Notes under the pieces: generated by a model
Database searches by the model: none
Told to the model about the DNA's origin: nothing
The model's input: the letters and a program-made list of their open reading frames with translations, nothing else
Shown: positions 25,001 through 37,000 of the stretch, piece by piece
Layout of the letters: every line of letters begins with the position of its first letter
Numbering within the stretch: position 1 is the stretch's first letter
Made by a program: the position numbers and the translations under genes
Assembly (NCBI GenBank): GCA_963971285.1
Contig: OZ020250.1
Location: forward strand, 17,884,783-17,948,782
Source of the DNA: Astropecten irregularis
Taxonomy: Eukaryota > Echinodermata > Asteroidea > Paxillosida > Astropectinidae
Length of the DNA: 64,000 nt
Direction: 5' to 3'

Positions 25001-28000
25001 TTTGGCCAGCCAGATACCGCCAACTATCACACCAACCACCTTCAGAATGGACAGCAGTTCACTGACTCCTCAGATGAAGAAACTCTTGGGCAGTACTACG
25101 AGCAGAGAGAGGTTGAAGGAGCGGCTAGTGATGAGGCGCCGGTCCAGCGACGCGGCTCAGAGGCGGGGCACCGGTTTCCAAGCCACGGACACGTACCTGA
25201 CAGGGGGAACCAGCAGACCTTCGGGAGCGTGGAGCCCGCACAGAACCATCCTAGTGCTTTCCATGGCAGCCAAACGATGACCAATGGATACCAAGACGAA
25301 GCCGGCCATGACGACTATGAGATCCCAGGATATGCCAATGAGGTCCCTGTACCGAATGAACAGTTTGATGGGAGGTACACAACAGGTGGACAAATTGCAG
25401 GACATGCGGACTTTGAAAACGAAGAGCAGCCTTACCTGAGACAGGTCCAGCAGTACAGTCCATCTCAGCCTCGCATGCAGCAGTACTCATCCAACCGTCC
25501 TCAAGTCCCAGCTGGGACCGGCGGTCATCAGGGCCAGCAGACCTACGTAAGAGAAGCACATCCTCAGGAGGACCCTCGAATGAATGGGAACAATCCTCCT
25601 GTACACAGGTGAGTGCGTTAGAACTTTTAAGCTTGATTCCTCAGTTTCTTCCTTCTTTCTATGTTGCGTCTCTGTCCCTGTGAAGCCTACTGCTGTTGTA
25701 TTTTAGAGCTTGATCAAGAACTGTCTCAGGGCAACAAAGCCAATTACTGTACCTCGGCGCGCTTAGTCATTACCTCTGTGCCTGTGGTCATTATCTGGCT
25801 GCACGGTCCCCACCTAATCATTGCCTTGGTGCACCTGCTCATTGCCTCGGTATCCATGGTCATTTCCTTGATGCCCCTGGTCATTTCCTTATCCATGCCA
25901 TTACCATTGTACCCCTGGAGTCGATTTCACAAAGCACTAAGGTTGATCTTAGGATGCAAATCAATTCTAATTGCTAAAGTGTGTTGTCTCAAAGCAAATT
26001 ACTATGGTGATATCTTGGGAATAATACCCCATTTTGCTGCATTGTCACATATATACCGTAATTTTCGGAATATAGCCCGCGGCTAATGTGTTGATTCTCA
26101 CGCTGAAAAATGTCTCTGCGGCTTATATTAAGGGCGGCTAATGTGACAACATCTGAAGAATAAAATCAACTACACTATAAATGTACGTACACGTGCATGA
26201 TTGTGTATGAAATGTTGAAAGCTTGAGCGGTCAGCCAGCGGACTGTACACGCAAGTAAGTATTGTTAACGCCGCACAAATCGTGTGGTGCGTCTGTTCGT
26301 TTTTGTGTTTCTGTTCTCGTTGTGTTATCCATGCATATTCGTTCGTTTTTGTGTTATCCATGTACGTTACGCTCATGCGATGCTGAGCAACCTGCACGCA
26401 CGCACGCACGCGACTGGGACTTGACTACACGGGTCCACAGTTGCCTACAATATTACACGCACTACCCGTGGATACCGGTAATCTCTGTCGAGGCTGGCTC
26501 ATGTGCGTTACGTGCAGACATAAAGTTTACGTTTTCTTCTATATGGGATGGTCGATTTTTGTAAGGATTTTCAAGATGTTTCATAAAAACAGAATTTACT
26601 GGCTGATTAGCAATAACAGTTGTTGACATAGATGAGCTTCAACTTAAGAGTCTATTGAGAGTCTGAATTAATGCATTCACGCACACATATCACAAGTCGG
26701 CACATCAAAATAAAGCGATCAGTCCGCAGGTTGGTACTTCACTACATACGCCGATGAAACTGATCTGGTTTTTTTGTTTTGGCTGAACCCCGATAAAACC
26801 ATGGCTTGTAAGGGAGAGCAGTGCCATGGTGGTAAAAAAAAACCGGTTTAATAAATAATTGAACTATCCCACAGAAATCATGTGACGCCAAAAATAATAA
26901 TATTAATAATCGGAAGCGTAAAGAATAATATTCCCCTTTTTTAAATATAATATTATAGCGCCCTCTCTTGACTTATTATAACAAATTAAAACCGGAAGCG
27001 AAGTCGCTTGGCACGATTTGTGCGAGCATGGAGGAAGGAAAAGACTTTTCCTTCCTCCATGGTGCGAGTGACATACTTACGGACGTCCGTGATTCTTCAC
27101 AACAGCTGATGCCGTCTACTTCCGATTCAGGTCGTCAATTAACTCTTGAAGCAGTATCATTTATTTATTTATTCATCATCATATACATGTACATTATTTA
27201 ATGATCGACATACCAACATAAAATCATGCATGTTCGCTTTGCTTGAGATTTTATAATTGAAGAGAAACAAACAGTCCTTTTCAGGACTACCAAAAACACA
27301 AAAGAGAAAATATTGTATGTCTGCTGGCCCCATAAAATTATTAATCATATTATCGCTTCTGTGCAAATTAATAAATACCGCTGGTTAAAGTTTATCTCAG
27401 TGTCGCTGGTTCGCGCGTTAATCACGCTTTGTAAATAGCATGTGTAGGCCCTACTGGAACCATAAATTTTACCGTACGTCCACAATGAAAACATACTGTA
27501 CACGTGCATGCCTGACATTGTCGGCAAAAAAATAATGCGGCAGGCAATCCGCACCAATTAATAGTGGTCCCCGTTTTTGCCCGTAAGTAAAAACTGATTT
27601 CCCCATATAAACATCAAAATAATGTGTTGTCATTAAGAATTCGTGAACACTTTACCGGCGTCTTTGCTGACTGATTATGCACTTGTATGTGCCACAACCA
27701 GCACTAGGCCTAGGCACAATAATACTGGCTATAATAATGTGATTACTGTACATCGTCCGTGTCCACGCGGGTGCGGCTTATAAACCATTGCGGCTTATAC
27801 AGTAACTTTAAATCTTAATTTCCTGATTTTTGGGTGCTGCGGCTTATAACCCACGCGGCCTATATTCCGAAAATTACGGTACCTTAATACCTGATGTCAC
27901 TTCATCATTTCATTGCATCTGATGATCGAAGTTGACGAAAACTTATTTATGCACATTTTTTACTCTAGTTCGTCATTAAAGTGCTACTTGTATTTGTCTA

Positions 28001-31000
28001 CATGATGTATTTTATATGGTGATTTTGACATCTCAAAGTTAAGATCAATCTCAAGTGGTGATTTGTGAAATCCATTGCATTGCAGTACCTAGTGTCCCTG
28101 GTCATTTTCTCAGTGCCCCTGGTCATTTCCTCGATGCCCCTGGCCATTTCCTCGATGCCCCTGGCCATTTCCTCGATGCCCCTGGCCATTTCCTTGGTGC
28201 CCCTGTTTTTTTTGTTGGTGCCCCTGGTCATTGCCTCTAAGTCCTTGGTCATTTTGTTTGTGCCCACACAGCCCATTTACAAGGTCCAAGAGACATGTTT
28301 CTCTCATAGGAGTAGATCCTTAAAATGGAAATATTGTCCGCGTCTTTGAGAACAAGTTCCTGCTCTTTGCATCCCAGGGTTCAATACAGGGGGGACGGCA
28401 ATGCCAACACAAACCACCAGGCTAATGGCGGCTCCCACTTGGTCACCAGCCAACCCACAGTAGGAACCATACAGCAGGATGCAGGGGACCAGTTGCAGAA
28501 ACAATTTCTCAGTGTGGGTGAGTATTAACAAGGAGGGGTTGTTTAATAAAAAAAAGTTGAAGGTCAGAGTCAAGCATTTTTGAAGTTATTGTGACGACTT
28601 GAAAGAACTTATGTGGATCGGTTTGCGGAAACACCATGTAATTATCGTTCGTACTTTTGCACTTCTATGATATCGTTCACACTTCTCGCAATTAGGTCTC
28701 AACGTTTCGACTAGCCTGCTCTAGTCCTCATCAGGAGACAAACTTCCTTTCATGACAGGCAGTGGCAAATCTTAGACACAGATATCTAGGGTCAATTTCA
28801 CAGAGCTGTTAAGCACAAAACAATTGCTTAGCACAAAATGTTTTGTTCAATATAAAAACAAGCCACTATTTTAAATTCCATCTGATATTTATGGTCAGCG
28901 AACAACAGCCACAGAACAATCACAAGCAATATACATCACATGGAAATTTGGTTGTTAATCTTGTTGTTTTTTATTAAAGACAGAAATTTTATGGTTAGCA
29001 AATTTTTGTGCTAAGCAGGGCCGTAAAATTGGTCCCTGTAGTCAGCCTAAGTTTTAGATGCTAGGCATCACAATATATGGTTTCATTCAAAACAATGCTG
29101 AAGACAATCCTTTGTTTGGCCCAAAATGGATTCTATGGCTGCGGCTGTGACTATTGCTAAGGATGCCCTATGTGTTGACAATGCAATCTAGCCATAGCCT
29201 TTGTTTCTCCATCCCTCTTCCTTTGCTTGGTTACAGTCGGTGATGGAGAGACCAGGCAGATGGCCCAGCTTCAGATCTTATACAAGGCGCGAGGTCGGGA
29301 ATTAGACCAACTGAAGAATCAGCTGCAGATTCTCCAGGAGGAGACCGGACGAGAGAAGCGCATACTGAACCATCAACTGGCTCTTGCTCAAGGTGCCTTC
29401 CTCATGCCCCGACCCCCTTTCATCAGGCTGTTCAGAATTGCAAAATTACAAACAAGCTAGTTTGCTGGTATAGACCTTTCTTTTGCAAGGTCACAGCCCG
29501 AGTTTCTGCCAACCAACATGGCGGAAACTATGGCGAGTCATCAAAGCCAGGCATAAAAAATAACCACAATTTGTACACAATGTTTCATAAGCATTGAAAT
29601 ATATTGCCGAATGTAATGGAAACAACACAAGCAATGATGGTATGCATTTTGTACAACTATGGAAAGTTTGCAAACATTTTTTATTTGGTGCCGTTGGTCA
29701 AGAAGATGAAATGATTTGCAACATTTGGCCGCCCATACCAAGTATTGCCAACCACCAGTCAATGTTTGTAAACAAAAGAAAGGTCTATTAGCTTGTCATG
29801 CCATGTCTCAAACTCTTCACTTTCGCCCTCAGATCCAGCCAATGTTCAGACACTGCATCTTTAATGTGTATCTATATCTACATGACTCATGACACGTGCT
29901 AGTGAAACTGGCGATGATACGACAGTCGATTAGGGTTTTTGCTGGAGGTTCATGCTAATAATAGTCGCTAAGTTGGTGGGGGGCGTGGTTCCGGAAAGTC
30001 AGGCCTGGTGTAGGGAGATGAGACTCATCAGACGACTTTGTGACTCGGGATCTTCTCAGGCATTCCTCGTTTTAATTTGTGATCATTTGGTGGTTGTTTT
30101 ATGCAGGCGAGAGGGCAGGGGCCGCAGCCAGCTACGACCAGTGTCAGCAGCTGCTGGTGGAAGCTCAGCAGGACAACGCCACCTTGAAGGGACAGCTGCA
30201 GGCGCAGCAGGCCCAGATGCAGGCACTCACTGCAGCCAAACTTGAGGTTAGGCCAAAATTACAAACATAATTTAATAGGCATCTGTTTAACATGTTTAAA
30301 GGGAGCATATAGGATTTGCAAAGATGTGCGTTTTGGCTGAATTTGGTACTTAAACAGAAGTGAAGGTCTTAAACTTCCTTTGTACCTTTTTACGCATTGT
30401 TCATCTGGATAGCAGGAATACGGCCGAAATAATCTTGCCCCCTCCGAATCCTTCACGGTTACACCACTCTTTCAAAATGCTACTAAATCGTTCGGACAAC
30501 CTTTTCGGACGATCTTTTTAAAAGACACTAAATCTTGATTTCCAATCTTGAAAACCCCAGCATCTGATGAACCAAGATTTCCAACCGTTTACGAACTGTT
30601 GAGTCCATTTTCTGTCTCAAACTCAAGGCCTTGCAAATCCTGTACGCTGCCTTTAAAAAAAGGGAAACTGACTGAATTTTTGAAGGTGAATGAAGTCATT
30701 GTAAGGTGACTGAAGAAAAATTGACTGGATTGGGATTCAAACCAACGACCTCCTGAATACCATACAGGCGCTCTACCAACATGACCAACTGAGCTATCCA
30801 GCCCTATATTGGTGGCGTCCCTTTTGTCCCACAAACAAAGATAATTTACTATTAGGGATACCGTCAACGTAGGGCTGGATAGCTCAATTGGTAGAGCGCC
30901 TGTACGGTATTCAGGAAGTCGCTGGTTCGAATCCTGCTCCAGTCAATTTTTCTTTGTTCACCTTTCAAAGGCAAAAACAAAATTCAGTTTGTTAGTGCAA

Positions 31001-34000
31001 GTAAGATTCAAGATTGTACATTGGCAGGAAATATAAATGTAAATGTTTGCAGTGCAGTACCTTGCATTAGTTCGATTTAAAGTTAACTTGTGGCTCTAAA
31101 AAAGGAACAGGATGTCAACGCGACACTCAGACATCTCAGACCAGTACATTCTGGCTGCGTGTAGGAGAAACCTGCCCGCTGCCCCTGGTCTTGAATTTGG
31201 TTGTGGAGGGTACAGTGCATATCAGAGGGACCTATGACAATCCTGTTACCCAATTTCAAGTAAAAGTGTATGATACGACTGGTTTGGTAGCGTTCAAATT
31301 CCACCAGATCCGAATTTATTTTTAGAAGAAGGATGGTATAAAGACGAGAAACACAGCTGTGCAAACTTTTCCGGAAATCATTTCTATTTTAAGGAGCTTT
31401 TGATCAGCTAAGTTAGAAAAAAATCAATGCAAGTAATAAACTGCTGAAAACTACTCATCAGCCAAAATGATGAATATAAATAAATAAAATGCTTGGAGTT
31501 AGGAGGGCCTGACACGTTACGATCCCAAACGCATCAGGCCCACTCCAAGAATTTTAGAACAAAATTGAAATAATGTTTTATTATTCTTGATGACCAGTGT
31601 ATGATGAAAATTCATTATAACAATGCAGTACAATAGAGCTTGAATTGCTGGACCACATTAAGTTGATATTTAGCTCTCCCTGCAGTCATCACCATGCAAA
31701 GGAACTAGTCAATAATTCAAGAACCTGTTTACGTCCCCCCTAAGGTTGAGGAGAAACTCCAGTCCACCGAATCAGCCATAGAGAGCCTGACCGGCCAGCT
31801 GACGGAGCTCCAGCGCTCCCAGCCCCTGGCCAGAGCACGAGACCAGCAGGACGGTCTGCTGAAGAGCCTCCAGGAGAGGTACCAACAGGAGCTGCTGCGA
31901 CTCCAGGAGAAAGCGGACGTCAGCGAGAGAACCCTACAGGAAAAGGTTGGTTCATGTTTATGAATTTTTTTACTCTGACTCTCCTTGTGAGTGACTGGGG
32001 TGTATCACTCTTTCGGGTCATGCCGTACCATCGTTCTTTTTCTTGCTCGATCATATCCTCCACGAGTACCTAGAAATATCTTGACCTTGGTGGCATCCTT
32101 AAAAGTTTGGTGATTCCTGATCAGGAGTTGGAGGAAGGGAAGGATGCCTCATTAAGTTGCACTTCCCCTCTTCTCCTAGTTCAGTAGAAGACAATTTTGT
32201 TCATTTTCCTTTTCGCTAGACCTTAAAGTCGAACGAGCTACATCATCAGTCTGGTCTACATGTATTGCAGTAGAGTTTCATGATTTGGATAGGTGGTGTA
32301 ATAGTTGAGGCTTTTTGTTTTTATAACCCATCAGAGTGAGGAGATTGCAAGTGTCCGTCAGGAATTTTCCAAAGTGGCCAGAGCAGCCGACCAGGCCAAG
32401 CTGGAGCAGGGTAACACCATCAACACCCTGACCAGCCAGCTGCAGCTCAGCCAGAAACAGTGCCGGGATCTCCTGGAGACTGGTGAGGAACAATCTCTTT
32501 GCTTTTCTGTCGGTCATTGCTGTACCTGTCCATACATTTTTGTTTTTAATAATGGACATGCATATGACAGCGCGTTAGCAGAAAAAAGTCAAGTTTAGCC
32601 TGGAAATTCTTTGCTAACTGATTATTAAGTGCTGAAAGTCTTGCTTACGGATTCCATGAAATATATCTCACGTGTAGCAGTGCCCGTAAGCACAAAAATA
32701 AATAGGTTGTATAAACAGATTCCGTGAAATTAGGCCCAGTTCTCTTCAGATATTTGCCTAGCATCTAACTTTGCTAATTATCGTTGTCTGCTCTTAAAGC
32801 AGGCCGCAATCTCAGAGGTAGACCTCTGTTTAATTTTGACTGATCAGATCAGACTCCTCACTTTGCTTCCCCTTATTTCCGTCATTAGGATCTTTACAGG
32901 AGATCAACGTGTTGCGTGCACAGCTACAGGAGGCCGGGGCAGCCCGTACTGTCAGTCAAGACATGACGAGTGCCCTACAGGTGAGACAACCAGACAGGGT
33001 TGAGGGTCTTCCTCTTGTTAGGTAGGCAGGAGGAGTGGGTATTTGTCATGTCACAGCCCAGGGGTCTAGCATTGGTGATCGGACTCTGACGGGTGAGTCA
33101 TCCGAATGTGGGTTCGAATGCTGGTCGGTATACCTGCGTCCTTTGGCATGAACGACACTTAGACCAATATTTGCTTCTCATGAAAGCCTGCTTCTCGGTC
33201 ACGTGTAGCACCATCCTTCATAGTTCATATTGTAATTGCTGGGAACCTCTGGAAAACAGTGTGTGTTTCACTGAGCAGGTAAACCCAGGGTAAACAAGAA
33301 ATAAATAAATAAATAAAAAATCCTAAGCTACTGCGTTCTTGTCCCACTTGGACCCAAGAATGTGCCTAAGTTTGGCCATTAATCCTTGGTCATTAGACTA
33401 CATTTACATTCCTGAAACAATCTCAACTCCATTGGGAGTACCAAAGCTCACAAACATGACAAAGGCTTATCAAGCACACAAAACCATCTCAACCGTCACA
33501 AGTACCCATTTACACCTGGGTGAAGAGGAGCAATATGTGACAAAGCGTGTTGCCCAAGGATGCAAGCACCACTAGCCCATGGCTGGATTCGAACCCAGAA
33601 TCTGTAGATTGACCACAAGATCTTGAGTAGGACACGTCAGACCACTAGGCCACAACACCCCACAATTCAGGGGTTTTCCAGGACAAGCCCATTTATATTG
33701 GACACTAGATTGTCGGGGTTAATCGTATGGTACCCTGACTCTTCCATCCTTTTTACATTGTCTCAAATTGTTGGGATGCAGGAGGAGTTAGCTGAGCTGA
33801 AGGAGCAGCTGCAGATGTACGAGGCTGCCGTGGAGTTGGGCGCCATGCCGGCCAAGTCACCCGACACTGCCCACTCATCAAGGTCTTTTGCTGTGCGGAA
33901 CCTGGCCAAGTCGGACTGGAAAACCCCTCAGAGTCAAGGGTAAGGCCATGTCAGACAAGGGGATCTTTACACGCAACTTGGAGGCAACCAAGTCCACTGC

Positions 34001-37000
34001 ATGCAAAAGGAATATATTGGCACTCACAAAAGTCATTTTATCTCACCGTCCCCTAAAGATTATTTGCAAATTTTCTGAGGAATGTTATTTCTTCTTTGAG
34101 ATCGCTTGGAACTGATTGTCTGTAAATTGCTTCGTTTTTATAACAAAGCCCTGTTTACATCTTTACATGTTCGACAGAAACAAGTGCCATCTATAGAAAA
34201 GAAAAAGGATAAACAATTGTTTTTTTCACTTGGCCTTTAAGAAACTGTTTTATAAGAGAGCATTTTGTCTAATTATTAAGGTGGATGTCATGACACTAAA
34301 TTGAGATATCATTTAAATCAGTGTTTGTGTTTTAACGAATAGTGGTTTCTCGTTGTTTATTTTATCGCATAGTGAACTGGTGCAATTTAGTTGAGGTTGT
34401 TCAAGCCCAGTTTTCTCAGATAATGGGTTGATTTTATGAAGCTTAACGATGGATTATAACTTAAGTTACGAAGGATAACCTATCGTATCCTACATATGGC
34501 TGCAATGCATCATAAGTCCTACGATCGAGAGTAAGTTACGATGAGTAGGGTGAAATTTACCACAGAAATATTGGATAGTATGAGCTTCGTAAAAAAAAGT
34601 AAGCTTTCAAGAACAGATTATTGACATGATTGATGTCTTTGATCCCTATCAATCCTACATGGTACCTTCTTAACTGGAACATCAAGTTCATGAAGTTGCT
34701 GACCCTAAAGGCCGTGATGGAAATATATGGCAACGACTTGATTCATTTTATGTGGCTACGGCTGTGGCTGAAGCTGTTTCACATAGATTTGTGTGTAAAT
34801 TTGAGCCATAGCCAAGAAAGTCAGACATGTGTTGAGAACTAGTGGCTTTGTTGACATTCAAAGTGGCACACTTTTTATTCTTTCTTTGCTCCAGTCCATC
34901 ATCAGACTCCACGCCCAACATGACCCCCGATGACCTCATCCAGGGTCTTCGTAGGGAGCTGGACCGCTCCCTGCAGAGCAACCGTGCCAAGCGCACCCAG
35001 GTGTCCAAGCTGCAGAATGACCTCCGGTCTTCCAAGATCGAGACGGAGACGCAGAAGAATAAACTGATGGAGTTAGAGACTCTCACCAAGGATAAAGAGG
35101 TTCGTTGAATGATTTCTCCTCCCAACACAGCCTATTCCTAGTTTGAGCTTGTTTGATATAAAGCAGAGGTTAAGAGATCTGGGGTTGATTTCACCAGACT
35201 CATCGTAACTGACTTTAATAGGATGCATTGCAGCCCCACGTGAGTGTCGTAGGATGCGATGGATTATTATCCTTCGTGACTCGAGTTGCAATGAATCGTA
35301 GGGCTTCAGGAAATTGACCCCTGAGATAATTTTGAGATACTTATTTAACCTAAAAAGCAAGTAAAACTGACATTTTGTGCATTTGCACTTTCTGTTGTTC
35401 CTCAGGGAGTTATAAAATAAAACATGCAAATGTCAACATAAGGCTGGATAGGTCAGTTGGTAAGTTCGCCGGTACGATATTCTGGAGGTTGCTGGTACGA
35501 ATCCTGCTCCAGTCAATTTTTCTTTGTTCACTTTTCAATGAAATAGATATAAGGGAAGAATAAGGGAAGGGTTTGTCTTGAATTCAGTCCATATGTCTCT
35601 TGATAATTGGTGAATTGTTTCTTGTAATAGGTGCGGCTCAAGGTACTGGAAGCGCAGCTGGAGTCAGCAAAATCCTCATCCTCCTCTGACGCCAGTACCC
35701 CTCAGGGAGCATCTACAAGACAGCTCCAAGAGCAGCTCAGCAAGGTACAGACAGAGAGGGACGACCTGTCCAAGAGGCTGGAAGCCGTCCAGGCAGAGGA
35801 GGCCCGACTGAATGAGGCGAACGGCGACCTGAAGAAGCAGATGGCCCAGATGGTGTCGGAGTGGGACCAGGACAAGAAGATAGATCTGGATAGGTATGGA
35901 AGGCATTGTCGCTGAGTCTCTGTGTCTTGTTAAGTCAGTCAGGCCGTCTGGTTGGGTGGGAGGTAGTGGAAGGGGATTCTTTGTCAATGAGTATCAGAGT
36001 TGGAGCGAGTCACTGTTTTTTGTGACTCGAGTCGAGTCGGGTCATTCTGATGAAAGACTCTTTCTCACAATGACTCAAGTCAAGTCAAGTCGAGTTGCCA
36101 AAAAATGTGACTCAAGTCGGACTCAATTTGAGTCATTGACTCAAGTCATTATAAGTTTGATGAGTACATATCTTCCTCTCTTCTAATAGGTAGATGCATT
36201 TCCAGTCTTGGAAATCATATGTCAAGATGATTTCTAAGCATGAAAGATATAATAGGATAGACTTTAAGAAATGAAGAATCTCTGTCGCTCATTCTGTGCC
36301 ATCCAGCTGTCCATCATGTAGTATCTCCCAACCTCTCGGTCAGCTGGAAGGATATGTCCTCAGAAGATTTGGAACAGACAGACCTTTCGCAAATCAGAGA
36401 ACACGACCTCTGTAGAGACGGTAGGCACTGACCTTTTAACGATTGCTTCTCACTTCCAGGGTCCAGAAGACGTGTCTTCAGCTCCACGAGGACTCGTCTC
36501 GTCACATGAGAGAGGAACTGGTGGCGGAGTTCCAATCAGAGAGGGATATGCTGAAGGAAGCACACCAACATCAGCTGCAGGAACTCAGGTACTTTACGGC
36601 ACTTATCTCAACCAAATGGAATCTTTTGCTGATGAAAGAAAAAAATAAGGAATAAATAATGGGAGACTTTTGACTAACCATTGTTAATCTCAAGAGGGCG
36701 CTCTTCACCGGTCTCAGGAAAAGTGTGTCGTTTTTGTTGTCATTGCTTTTGTGCACGAGTGTTCATCGTAAACACAACCAGCGTAAATAATCGCATGAAA
36801 ATGCCTGGTACATACTGAGTAGTGTCCAGTTGTGGTGGCAGGGGAGGACATGAGTTCCCTAAAAACAAACAAATGCAGAATCTGTGGAGATTGGCCACTA
36901 AAAGGGCGACTTACAAACGATCGCGTTGGCCGACGGCAAACAGCATTGTGTTTTGTACAAAGAGTTTCTACTTTGTCAAGCGATGCCTACCACATATTTT

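Noticed and set aside
25096-25559. Several open frames on both strands over CEP152 exon 4
   Set aside because: Only the plus frame starting HFGQPDTANY matches neighbouring phases; the others are shadows.
26170-26626. Small frames inside the 1.8-kb transposon
   Set aside because: Short, on both strands, and without recognisable transposase motifs.
30866-30960. tRNA gene
   Set aside because: A- and B-box remnants are present, but there is no acceptor stem and the body matches a dispersed SINE family.
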